Source: Zarea fungicola (lineage: Eukaryota > Ascomycota > Sordariomycetes > Hypocreales > Cordycipitaceae). Taken from it: a stretch of DNA of 64,000 nt. The translations under genes and the position numbers were made by a program. The notes beneath the pieces are model-generated. The model was given only the letters and a program-made list of their open reading frames with translations. It did no database searches and was not told where the DNA came from. The stretch covers positions 214,807 through 278,806 of the forward strand of contig FWCC01000141.1 of the NCBI GenBank assembly GCA_900169235.1, read 5' to 3'. The stretch's first letter is position 1; every line of letters starts with the position of its first letter. This document shows, one piece after another, positions 1 to 10,416 of this stretch.

Positions 1-165
1 GAGGGCTCTGCTGTTGAAGTTGATGCATTAACAATTCCAACGACATCAGCGGTAGAAGTATCCAGGCGTACTGACTCGCATGATACGGTATTTAGAATTC
101 GTCATGGCCGGATATACATAGACATTAAAATATTCGGTAGTGGCAGCGGAAGCCAAGCGATTTGA
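1..165 (+). CDS. possible 3' end of a gene entering from the left edge
   Basis: Frame 1 is open from the first base of the window to a TGA at 163-165, giving 54 codons. The tail contains an Ile-rich stretch and a Gly-Ser run just before the stop. No domain is recognisable. An open frame of this length could arise by chance, so this is only a candidate C-terminus of a gene lying upstream. Confidence 0.22.
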   Translation, partial: EGSAVEVDALTIPTTSAVEVSRRTDSHDTVFRIRHGRIYIDIKIFGSGSGSQAI

Positions 166-2809
166 CATCGCAACAAAGCAGCCAGAAAGGCCTTAGACCA
201 TGAATGACGAGCTGTCTCTTATCGTTGGGCTATGAAGCGATATAGGAAGTGTACATGCGTTATGCTGCACTACAGGAACTACACATTACACCGCTTTAAT
301 GCATGCTTCGGCAATTTTTTCTAAACTTACTGACAAGCGCGGCAAGCACTCGATATGGCCTACTAGCACATAGTATTTTACCATGTCTTCTCTCAAGTGG
401 GTAATGAATGCATCGACAAAGTATATCGGAAATATCTTTGACCTTCGTACCTTTCTTGCACTGCATTCACTAACGACATATGTACGGATAAAAATTGTCG
501 CGTAACGCGAACCGGACTTCAATTTGCCAACACCAAAATGAGATTCCGAACTAGTCGTTTCTATGTATGTATGATAACAGAGAGTAAATATTTAAACAGT
601 TTCAACTCTGGTTTATGGCAGTGCCATCTGAACCTATAAGTGTAACGGTCCAGACCCAGTATATTGACAACCTAACTAGGCAAGTACTACGACTATCTTA
701 AAGCGAGGCTGAAAAGGAGAGCTCAGGGGTGGAACTATTGAGCTCGTCGCTTCCCGCTTAATGGTGAGCACTGGCGAGGATGGCCGGGGTCATGGCTTGA
801 GTGCCAACAGCGACACTCATCTCGGATGAAGTCAATTTAGATATCAGGAAAACCAATCCAGTAGTATATTTTGCTTTAGTTAGATGTCTGCAACACAACT
901 ATTTTCAAAAACTCTCCTTCTCCTTGTGCATCAAACTGCTGCTCTATCCCGTACCACTAACCCTGCCATACCTCGCCGCCTAACCTCTCAAAGGATTCTT
1001 TTATACCCCCAAGGCAGGCCAGTGCCTGCATTTATGGGAGAAAACGCTGGAAATCACCCTCGACTACTTTCTCCCTAGTCATCACTTGTTCCCGGATGGC
1101 ACAGATGAGATCCAGCGAGGAATATAGTGATGCCATTTCTCCGCGCAGATCTGACATATCATTGAGTACGGTCAGTGTGTCGTCTTCGTTCGTGCCTGCC
1201 GTTGGCCCTACAACCGCATAAAGCATTCTTGTCCCCTAGCAGGTATGCTGATTATAACTTGATGAACAATGGGAAAGCGAATGCACCACGGTCGTGAAGT
1301 CGAGGCATTCCTCAAGGCAGATGTAAGCGGCGACAACCGGCCAGTACATTTTACCTCCTGACACCCCCTGCAGTGGCTCATACGACGGTAGACGACTCGG
1401 GCAGTGCCGTCAGCAGCAGTACGGAGAGCATGGCCGACATGGCAGCCCTCGGCTGTGAGGCGATGAGAGAAACCATAGCGGGGCCTATAGTGAGACCCAT
1501 GGTGAGGGGCCAACAGTCGCATTGCTGTTGGACGTGCTAGGCAAACAATCCGGGCACCACGCCGCCGCCTCGACCCGCCCGCAAGTGGTACGGAGTAGCG
1601 CACGGAATAGCGCCCGAAGATTCCAACGCGTCAGCACTTTCACCAAACAGGCGGAGAAGCCTACATACGAGAGCCCGCTCGGTGGGTCGAGGCAATCACC
1701 AAGTCAATTTGCAGCACCTCAGGGTGCGTCTAGATGGTTGATGGTTTTTGGGGTTATGCAGGAACATGTGGGCCATGTGGACAATGCAAGACATGAGGGA
1801 TTTGCAGGTTTTGCAGACATGCAGGGCATGCGGGACATGGGGAAAGACTATCAAAAATATGATGGTATGATTACTGGAAAATGGTGCTTTTTGTATTCTT
1901 CCTGTTGGGTTTTCTAGCTCGAGCGGTTCATGTTTATCTTTTCATTTATATTGAATACAACTTCCCAACCCCTTGAGTTTTATGTGGTTGGCCTTCCTTT
2001 CTTCTGATCATGAATGATTACTACTCTCTTGGACTGTTGGCCGTCAGTTTAGGCAGCAACTGGGTTAGGAGGTGTGGTGGCAGGCAGATCGGCAAAAACA
2101 ACTCAATCGGGGCAAGCCACTAAAGGCGAACATTGGTGTGCCAGATGCCTACCGACCCCTAGCCACCAGGTGGAAGCTAGAATAATGAGGAGGTATCCAG
2201 TGTGATCTTATTGCTACGGGTCGGTAGGAATCCAGCACGCTGATGTTCGATTGGAGGAGCAGAAAGCGCAATATGGCCCAAGCGCGGGCAGAAAGTGGCC
2301 TCGACGCCGAGAATAGAGGGTCGGAAACAAGGCCAGAAGAGGAAGAGGGTGGCTGCTGCCAGAAATAGCTGTGGAGATGGGGCCAGGGCCTAATCGGCAC
2401 CAACCGGCTGGTCAAGAAGCTGTTGGGTAATACGTACTCCATGGTAGAAGGGCTGACAGGTAGGGGAGTATATGAACAAGTGGATAAGGACGCAGCCGTG
2501 GTCGGGAACGACGGCCAAAAAGCCACCAAGGAACAGCACTATCTAGACGCCACCACCAAAAGATGCTCTAAACTCATTCCCCATACTCCTATTCCCTTTC
2601 CCACCCTTGTTTGTTATTGACGCCAACAACTGGCATATCAAACAGGAAGACAGAAGCATTATTCTTACAGCCTTTACCCCATGATAACTGAACAACTGTT
2701 ATTAAGAATTAAATAGCATGCATTTTGGCAGAGAAATTGGAAATAGAAAGCTACTAATATTGTGTTTACTGCACTTCTTTTTAATCAAGGATAGTCCCCA
2801 AATACTAAA
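166..2809. other. intergenic region, no convincing gene
   Basis: About 2.6 kb with only short overlapping open frames on both strands, none with a domain, signal peptide or splice structure I could defend. At about 1755-1850 there is a locally repetitive GACATG/GCATG-rich stretch. The base composition is mixed and no terminal repeats of a mobile element were seen. Confidence 0.5.
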
Positions 2810-3850
2810 CTACTGAGCTGGTTGTGTATCCCAGGTGAATTCCTGGCTCTTATGCTGTGGCTCTACATAGCCGCCAGGTACATACCGACCCGAAGCCTTA
2901 ATATGCCAGGCATAGATCCCCTGCAGCGCGACTCCAAGATCCTCAACGTAATCCTCAGCCGTGCTCTGCCATTCTCCAAAGTCGGGTAGATTCTTCTGCA
3001 AAACGACAAACTCTGCAAGAGCATCATCGTGAATTTCCATTGACTTCTTATAGGCACTAATCAAGTCCAGTCCCATCTCCGACTGGATGGTCATGACAAG
3101 GTTAATGACATCTCCCTTGCGGGCGAGCTCCTTGGGCAGCGAGACAAAGTCGTTGTGATAGCCAACCAATGTTCCGAGTAGATCGTGCAGGCGCAGAATG
3201 ATGGGGTGGCGAAGGACTGTGAGAGGGAGCTGGCGGTAGTTTTTCTGCATGCACAGGTACTTGGCAAAGGGGATTGACCCGCTGCTCTGCTGGCGAATTA
3301 CATTGTAAACGGGCAGCGGCGGCGGCTTGTCGGCGGATATATAGCGCTTCTCGTCAATGTACCCTGTCAAGAGCGCCATGATGGAATCGATGAATTCCTC
3401 GTACAGGGGTTGTGGCATTTTGCATGCCATTGCATCCTGTCGCAGCAGCCAGACTTGGTGGTAGAATCCCGTTTCTGGCTCTTGCTGATCCTCGCCGCTG
3501 AGCAGCGCCTGGGTTTTTGATCTGTACACATTGACCTCATTGTTGCTGCTGTGGTCTAGGTAGTCATCAATGATGGCAAAAAAAGCAGAGAAACGGGAAA
3601 TGGGCCGAAGCTCCTCAATCGTCATGGATGGATACGCGCGTGCCGCAATATCACCAAACCGGTGTCGTTTATGTGCCTCCCGTGCCTTGATTGATTCAAA
3701 GGGACAATCTGCATCAATCCATTGATCGCATTCTGCAGCCAGATCGTCAATCAGAGGGTTTGCCAGATCAGCAAACGGGTACTGAGGGCGTGGCAAGTCC
3801 TTGAGCTCTGCATAGAGCGTAGCTTCAATATCGGCAGCCATTATGCCCAT
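2810..3850 (-). CDS. class I terpene cyclase (predicted diterpene cyclase)
   Basis: Single-exon gene of 346 residues, a usual length for fungal class I terpene synthases. It ionises an isoprenyl diphosphate with Mg2+ and cyclises the carbocation. The aspartate-rich motif DDYLD is at residues 95-99. The second metal-binding triad (N-D-x2-S-x3-E) is at 233-241 (N233, S237, E241), and an RY pair near residue 322 matches the C-terminal diphosphate-contacting Arg-Tyr of the family. No class II DxDD motif or prenyltransferase domain is present, so this is a stand-alone class I enzyme. Met4 is an alternative start. The GGPP synthase next door on the same strand suggests GGPP is the substrate and the product a diterpene. 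A sesquiterpene product using FPP cannot be excluded. The product skeleton cannot be predicted from sequence. Confidence 0.9.
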   Translation of the reverse strand: MGIMAADIEATLYAELKDLPRPQYPFADLANPLIDDLAAECDQWIDADCPFESIKAREAHKRHRFGDIAARAYPSMTIEELRPISRFSAFFAIIDDYLDHSSNNEVNVYRSKTQALLSGEDQQEPETGFYHQVWLLRQDAMACKMPQPLYEEFIDSIMALLTGYIDEKRYISADKPPPLPVYNVIRQQSSGSIPFAKYLCMQKNYRQLPLTVLRHPIILRLHDLLGTLVGYHNDFVSLPKELARKGDVINLVMTIQSEMGLDLISAYKKSMEIHDDALAEFVVLQKNLPDFGEWQSTAEDYVEDLGVALQGIYAWHIKASGRYVPGGYVEPQHKSQEFTWDTQPAQ

Positions 3851-4865
3851 CTCCGTTTGTTATCTAAGAATTCTGGTGCTTCGCTTGGCTGCACCAAGTG
3901 AGAGCAAGGTGAGTAAGGCGATGGAAGATGCTGTCGTGCAGAAGAGTTGGCAATGCCTTGACGGAATCCAGCTGCCGGCAATGCGAAATACAGAATACCT
4001 TGCCGGGGAAATAATGAATTACACTATTTCACTGCAATTGTGTTCAGTCTAGTTTTATTTATATTCCTCCATCCAGGTCCGGCTGTATTCGGGGGAGCCG
4101 TTGTGCCTGCCACTAAAATCTTACTGAACGATAACTCTCTCAGTGGAGCGGTGTAGTCCTTGCTCAAATTCAAAAAGCACTTACAAACACAGCCATCTGG
4201 CTCCAGCTCATCTACTACTAAGCGTATGCTGTTCGGGTGGAATGGACCGACGGAGTTTATGGAACCAATTTTCTACAGCCCTATAAAGTACCCCTGCCAA
4301 GAGAGATGCCGAAGACCCGCCTGCCGCCCGGGCTAGTTATAGTCTCTGTTGATCTTTTGACCCATGGTCGGCTTTTGCCGCCTCGAACCTAAACGGTCTG
4401 TTCGTAATTGTCAGACCAGCCCCTTTTGACAAAAATTGGCTCAGTTACTCATGGGTAATAGCCACGTGCATGGCGGAAAACGGCTAGGAGAAGTGGTTCT
4501 CTTGCCGCACACCGCCGAGCAGGGTCTCTGCTCCATAATCAAGGCCACGTCATGGTAAGATTATGACATTACTTGATGAACAAGGGGAATTAGCTGCTCA
4601 CAGAGCAGTAGTATGCTGGAATATCTTTGATTAATTCATGCTCTCAACGGCTGCAGGCAGCGTACTGGAAAATACGATGCTCGACATTGCTCATGTCGCT
4701 CTTGAGTTCCTAGCTTACAGGCAAAGGTCATGAGTGGATGGATTAATGTTAACATGGCATTTATCTCGGCGTGTAATTAATTAGATTATTTCTATACCAA
4801 CTTGATCAGATACAACTACAACTAGTAGATGTAGGGCTCCTTCAACACTGAATCGTCATTGATGT
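3851..4865. other. spacer between terpene cyclase and GGPP synthase
   Basis: About 1 kb of non-coding sequence between two genes on the same strand. It contains the promoter of the terpene cyclase (read leftward) and the 3' region of the GGPP synthase. No additional gene or repeat is evident. Confidence 0.5.
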
Positions 4866-5867
4866 TTATAATGTCAGCTTATCCAACAAAATGTACAGCG
4901 GATTTTCCCTCCCATTACCGAAGCTGAGATTGTTTATTATTTCCCTTGCTCTATTGATTTGCACGTCAATAAAAGCACGTGTGTACTCAAAGCTGCCGGT
5001 CCTCTCCATGCATTGAACCGCATATCTCTTTTGGTCAGGATCGGCGGTTTTCTGCCTTAGGATATTCATCAGGTCCATGTTGGTCGGGTCCTGATGGATG
5101 CTATGTATGACGAGGTATGAGAACTTTCCCTCAGTAATATCCTCACAATAACCTTTTGTCTTTGTGTATTCTTCTGAACAAAGATTTTGATAATCATCTC
5201 GGACTTGGAAGAGAACTCCAATGATATCGGCTAGGAGGAGAAGATCCGGAGATGTCGGCTGAGTAGATTGCGTTTGTAAGAGTTGGACGCCGAGCCTGAA
5301 AAGGCCGCCAGTCTTATGGCCAATCATTTCAAGATAGTCGGCCTCCGTCGGACAAATGAGCGAGTCTCGCCAGTACAAGTCCATAGCCTGCCCAAGGTGC
5401 AGCCTCATCATCTCGTTGACAAAGTGGTCTGTAGCTTCAGTGCTGTCCAGTTTTTGAAGCACCGTCATTGCTTTAAAATAAAAGTAATTGGCGCTGTTAA
5501 TCGTCTGGGGTACGCCATAGATGCTGTGTGCCACAGGCAACCCTCGGCGCAAAACGGAGTCATCTTCGATGTCGTCAACTAGTAACGACGCGGTGTGAAG
5601 CATTTGGATGGAATTAGTGATAATTTGAAGGCTGGAAGCCGGCACACCCATCCAAGTGTTGAAGCCCTCGAGGACTTGCGAGCGCACACCTTTGCCCGGA
5701 TGCTGTAGTAAATAGTTGAGCGGGCCGGCGACCACTGCCTCGCTTTTCTCCCTCCATCCAGGAGACGCAGTTTCCGATCCAAGCCCTTCGTCTGTAAAAG
5801 AACCAGGCATTTCGATAATCAGCCGACTTTCCCCAGTCTGTGTTGAGAAAGGTTGATACAATGGCAA
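4866..5867 (-). CDS. geranylgeranyl diphosphate synthase, cluster-type
   Basis: Intronless 333-residue trans-isoprenyl diphosphate synthase that condenses IPP with FPP to give GGPP. The first aspartate-rich motif (DDIEDD followed by the conserved RRG) is at residues 98-109. The second motif, in the short DDYQN form usual for fungal GGPP synthases, is near 224-228. The substrate-binding HKT triad is near 184. The N-terminal 40 residues are variable. A second GGPP synthase beside a class I cyclase is the standard sign of a diterpene cluster; the housekeeping copy would be elsewhere in the genome. The next gene, the P450, is divergent, with about 2 kb of shared upstream sequence. Confidence 0.93.
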   Translation of the reverse strand: MPLYQPFSTQTGESRLIIEMPGSFTDEGLGSETASPGWREKSEAVVAGPLNYLLQHPGKGVRSQVLEGFNTWMGVPASSLQIITNSIQMLHTASLLVDDIEDDSVLRRGLPVAHSIYGVPQTINSANYFYFKAMTVLQKLDSTEATDHFVNEMMRLHLGQAMDLYWRDSLICPTEADYLEMIGHKTGGLFRLGVQLLQTQSTQPTSPDLLLLADIIGVLFQVRDDYQNLCSEEYTKTKGYCEDITEGKFSYLVIHSIHQDPTNMDLMNILRQKTADPDQKRYAVQCMERTGSFEYTRAFIDVQINRAREIINNLSFGNGRENPLYILLDKLTL

Positions 5868-6229
5868 CTTTGACGTAGCTCAGTATCTTGGTCACCGGGA
5901 TAAATTACAGCTTTATAATATTACATATTACTAGTGCTGACCAATAAATGGACAGCATTGCAAGTGGGGAGAAGTTTAGATATATGATATAATTGCAACT
6001 ATCTAAACTGTACCAGTACATGCCACATTCTCTAAGCCAGCTTGAGGAGATTACCGTTCAGCGACTAATTGACCGTGGTAGGCAGGCTTCTGTTGATCAG
6101 TTTATATAACAGATATATTCTGGCCAATTATAATAACAAGAGTTTAGTCCATGTTTCAATTTTACGCTCAATCCTATGGTCATTGGCTAAGATCGGACTG
6201 AATACTGATGCGGCAAAGTAGCGCGATGG

Positions 6230-6320
6230 TCTTTTCTTTTCTTTTCTTTTTTTTTTGTACAAAAAAGAAACTCTTATCACTTTTCTTTCTTTCTCTCCTT
6301 CTTTCTTTCCTTCTCTCTTG
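6230..6320 (+). repeat. polypyrimidine simple-sequence tract
   Basis: A nearly pure C/T stretch on the plus strand built of TTTTC and TTTC/TTCC units, interrupted by a short GTAC-containing segment. It sits between the GGPP synthase and P450 genes. CT-rich tracts are common in fungal promoters and 5' UTRs. Confidence 0.7.
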
Positions 6321-7156
6321 CTATCTAATCGAATCAGCCAACATCCTTAACGACCAACCAATCGGTGGCCATAGTTAGCTCACCGTGGACTCGGCAACTC
6401 CGGGTCAAGTCCGTGCGCTCCGTTGCAATAACGGGATCTATTGATTACGTCTCACCTCCGCTTTGGCTAAATATCTTATTGATTGTCTTACACGGTGGAG
6501 AGGTGAAAATGGCGCACAGTAATAGGAGGCTTTGGTCAGGCCAGAGAAATTCTTGGCAAATCCAATACGTGTGCGTTTATATTGACACACCAGTCGGGTG
6601 GCGGATTACGGCCTGGGAGGCTTAGCCATCCATATTCGATATTTCATAGATCGGTAAGTGGGTAAACAGGTATTTAGCGCTGACTTAACTCAGAAGTGTA
6701 GAGCATTTGTCACACAGTGGCTATAGATTCGGATAGTAGCCGTTACGGCCCCCTCCCTCTGTTTCTAAATTTTATTTGTTGGTCATCTCCTTTCTTCGCT
6801 GACATGCAAAAATAACAAACAAAATGCATAAACAACACAATACAGCTTATTAACATAAAAGTAAACAATAACGGATTTCTGAAATTCTCCTTCCTATTTC
6901 AAGCATATTATGAAATGGGGTTCATGGTAGGGCTATGTTCATGCCTTGAGCTTATATATGTGGATTGTGTTATGTATTGACTGTACTCTCCTCATCGTAT
7001 GTATTGGTCCGGCTGTTCGGCATTTCCCTCTGTGGAAGCCAATGCAAGCCCTCACTGCTTTAAGGTGGGCGCTCCGGCAATGGGCCAAAATAACTCAATT
7101 GCTGGTCTGTGATCCTGACTATCCACAATTTGTCGTTTGAATGCTGTCTTTTCGAA

Positions 7157-7275
7157 AGGACAAGGGTGCTAGGTAACCACTCGACCACAGAGACCCAAAA
7201 AAGATCAAGCAATGCCAGACCCTAGTCGGGTACCCTTGGCATCCAATATATAGCTACGTTCTAGATCCCTGACAC
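7157..7275 (-). repeat. dispersed repeat with tRNA-like A-box, copy 1
   Basis: About 120 bp that recurs at 61161-61275. Read on the minus strand, both copies contain TGGYCGAGTGGTTA. This matches the RNA polymerase III A-box (D-arm) of class II tRNAs such as Ser or Leu. No complete tRNA cloverleaf or convincing B-box follows, so this is a tRNA-derived relic or SINE-like element rather than a working tRNA gene. Differences between the copies are mostly transitions. Confidence 0.55.
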
Positions 7276-7925
7276 TTTTTTAACCCTGTTACAGTAGCCC
7301 CTACAATGATCGGCTCCAGCCACTGCCCGCCTAGACTGGTGCTCTGGTGGCTACTGATAACACTGCATTGTATCCACTACGGAGCAGCTTCTCGAAGAAT
7401 TGAGAGGCGGTACAGTAAAGAAATATGGATGATTCCGTCAATACAAATATGGATCGCGTCGTGAATATGAATGTGACCAAGGCTACGGATATCCACCATA
7501 CTTAGCTCGAAGCCTCGCGTCAGATTCTAACGCAACTTCGGTACTCAATTCTATTTAATACAATTCTCAGCCATTCGGCTACATTCCATTTGGGGTTTCG
7601 CGGGACTCTTAAATGACTCAACATAGACTACGTTTGATTGGGTACTTGCATATGAGCCGGTGGGGATGACCAATGCTGCTTATTTTAATCTTTGCCAAGC
7701 GTGTGGAAGCTGAAAGAAAGGTCGGGTTTTTTCATACATAAAAGCACTAGCAGGGATAGGGGTTTTTTCTCTCATTGTTCTGATTACGAAGTAGACGCAG
7801 TGCAAATGCTGCAGATTCTGCGTATGGTAATATATACGCAGCCACCTACACTCCGCCTATATGTTAGCTCAGGTTCGGAGCGTTGCCAATTCGCCGATTA
7901 TTTACAGTAACAGCGCATTCAGGCC

Positions 7926-9810
7926 ATGGAATCCTTATATCGTACTGTCCCGTACAGCTGGGCTACGATGTTCAAGTCGGTAGGCGATGTAGAGCAAAGG
8001 CTTCAATTATATTTATGGACTGCTCTGGCCCTACTCACATCCTACTTGGCTTATTCATGGTTATACAATTTATACCTACACCCACTGCACCGTTTCCCTG
8101 GTCCTAAACTGGCTGCAGCAAGCAGTTTATATGAATTTTGGTACGATGTCATTAAAGATGGCCAATACCTCTGGCAAATCGAGAAGATGCATGAGAAATA
8201 CGGTACGTGCGAAGACTGTGCCATTACTTAACGACGAGTTCTGTGAATGCAGCGCTGACATTTACCTCTCTAGGGCCAATCGTCCGCATTAACCCAAGGG
8301 AGTTGCACATCCGCGACTCACATTACTACAGCAACATTTACGCTGGAGGTGTTCGCAAGGTTGACAAGGACGCGGCCATTGGCCAGGCACTTGGACTCCC
8401 AACTTCAATCGTCGCAACAATTGACCACCACCACCACAAGGCGCGTCGTGGCTATCTTAACCCCTACTTTTCCAAACGTGCTGTCGTTTCTATGGAGTCC
8501 ATGATCAATGAGCGCCTTGACAAACTATGCGAGCGCCTTGAAGCCTCCATGAAGAACAAGGAGCTGGTTATCCTCGACTCCGTATTTTCAGCCCTGACAG
8601 CTGATATTATCACCTGCCGTTTTTATGGAGAGCACCATGACTATCTTAGTCTCCCTGACTACAAGATGGCGGTCAGTGAAGCTGTCCTCGGCGTCTTGTT
8701 TGGCTTTCACTTTGTGCGATTTGTTCCGAGTCTAGTTACCATCCTCAGAAAGCTCCCTATTCCCATCATTCGCTTGATCTTCCCACCGGTTGCGGAGCTG
8801 CTGACATTCAAAGAAGAGGTAAGGCACACAATTCTTGCCTCTTTAGATGAAGCAACTGAAGACACGGCCAAGTCGGTCATTGTATCGGTACTCCTTAATC
8901 AAAACATTCCAAAAGCGGAGAGAGACATTGATCGTTTTCTGGATGAGGGCACTGCACTCCTCCTTGCCGGAACTGAGACAACATCGAGAGCTCTAAGCGT
9001 TGGCATGTTTTACCTTTTAAACGATAAAACGCATTTGACGAAGCTCCGTGAAGAACTGAGTACCTTGCCATCTCGGCCAGGAAACGATTATCCAATGTCG
9101 CAGCTGGAGAGCCTTCCTTATCTTGTGAGTCACCCTGTATCATGTTTTACATCAACAAAATGACAAGACACCTGAAGTCTAATTTGTCGCAGACTGGAGT
9201 CGTGAATGAGAGCTTGCGCTTGTCGTTCGGATTTGCAGGCCTTTCCTCACGATTATCTACACAGGAATCGCTCCAATACGGCAGTTATGCTATCCCACCC
9301 GGAGTAAGCAGGTTCCTATCTATTGACAACTATTCAATTTGAACAGTCTTTTCTGACTTTGAATAGACTCCAGTTAGCCAGTCGGCATACTTTGTTCACA
9401 CTGATCCCGAGATCTTCCCCGATCCTCACACATTCAACCCTGTTCGGTGGATTGAGGCGGCGAAAGCTGGGTTTCCCTTGAGCAATTTTCTCGTTAGCTT
9501 TAGCAAGGGCAGCAGAGCATGCATTGGTAATCAGTAAGCGGAATTTTTTTTAACCTTATCTTATGTCGGGAGAGGCCATTTAACAGCAGCATGACCTAAC
9601 TTCTCCTGCAGGGTGGCAACAACAGAGTTGTACATGACAATTGCAAGAGTTGTCCGCACATTTGAGATGAATCTTTGCGGAAGCACAGTAGAAGATGTCA
9701 GAATCCATTATATTCGTGTCATTGGTTTTCCAAAGAAAGCCAAGAATGCGGTAAATCCGCTCGGCGAAATCATGGTCAAAGTTACAGGCAGGGCTGGCCT
9801 CATAGCTTAG
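7926..9810 (+). CDS. cytochrome P450 monooxygenase, TRI4/CYP58-like
   Basis: Five exons: 7926-8202, 8274-9124, 9193-9303, 9367-9533 and 9612-9810. All introns are GT-AG and the reading frame joins cleanly to 534 residues. It is a haem-thiolate monooxygenase expected at the ER membrane. An N-terminal hydrophobic anchor (about 29-50) is followed by the proline-rich hinge FPGPK. The I-helix oxygen motif AGTETT is at 324-329, the ExxR pair is E382 and R385, and the haem loop [10 protein letters not shown] has its cysteine near 465. The segment after the hinge ([16 protein letters not shown]) resembles P450s of terpenoid pathways such as trichodiene oxygenase. The likely role is hydroxylation of the diterpene made by the two neighbouring genes, giving the hydroxyl that the downstream carbamoyltransferase could use. 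Confidence 0.93.
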
Positions 9811-10416
9811 ATTGGATCTACTGGGAGAGATGTAGAGGAAACTTGATTAATTTTTCTCCCACGTAGATGAGCTAGCCCGTTAATAGCTGTATCATTGTTA
9901 GAGGTCCCATTTCTTGAAATGGTTTTGAGTACTCATCCATAACTTTTGGGACCTCTAACTGTCGCTCCTGTGACCAACACTTCAGTAGTTTCTCACCTCC
10001 CAGCACCCTTAAAAGTTTTGAATGGAAAATTGAAAATTAAGACACAGTGTTCTGGCGTCTATTAGCTTAGCTCTTCAGAAAAGTTATGTAATACAAATAC
10101 AAATCAATCTATCATCCTTGCGGGAGACTATCATCATTGAAGCGCTCAACTTGCGCGTGAACTCCGCAGCTTTTTCCCAGTTAATAATGTACCATTCGTT
10201 AGCTCCATTTTAATTGATTTTTCAAGACAATTATTATGTGAGATTTTAGTGGCATATGCCATCGGCCCTGCCGGATGTACATATATGGCTCCTAATGCGC
10301 CGCAGAACATTTGTTCCTGTTTTGGCTGCTCTTGATCGGCACACCTCTTAACCCTTCTCTTTACTGGCCTGTTTGATTTTGAACCCAGCCTCAGCTACCT
10401 CTCTCTGACTTATCGT
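9811..10416. promoter_or_regulatory. intergenic region upstream of the carbamoyltransferase
   Basis: About 600 bp of AT-richer sequence holding the 3' end of the P450 transcript and the promoter of the next gene on the same strand. No ORF, repeat or specific motif is supported. Confidence 0.4.

Larger units (their letters stand above)
5868..7925. promoter_or_regulatory. 2-kb divergent promoter region of GGPP synthase and P450
   Basis: The region lies between two divergently transcribed cluster genes, so it should hold the promoters of both. It contains a long polypyrimidine tract at about 6230-6320 (TTTTC and TTTC repeats) and a tRNA-like dispersed repeat at 7157-7275, listed separately. No specific operator can be assigned and no further gene is supported. 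Confidence 0.5.

Noticed and set aside
1208..1917. Overlapping 131-codon open frames on both strands
   Set aside because: Composition-driven frames without features; no splice or domain support.
7157..7200. Functional tRNA gene on the minus strand
   Set aside because: The D-arm/A-box matches, but no anticodon arm, T-arm or B-box could be folded in either copy.
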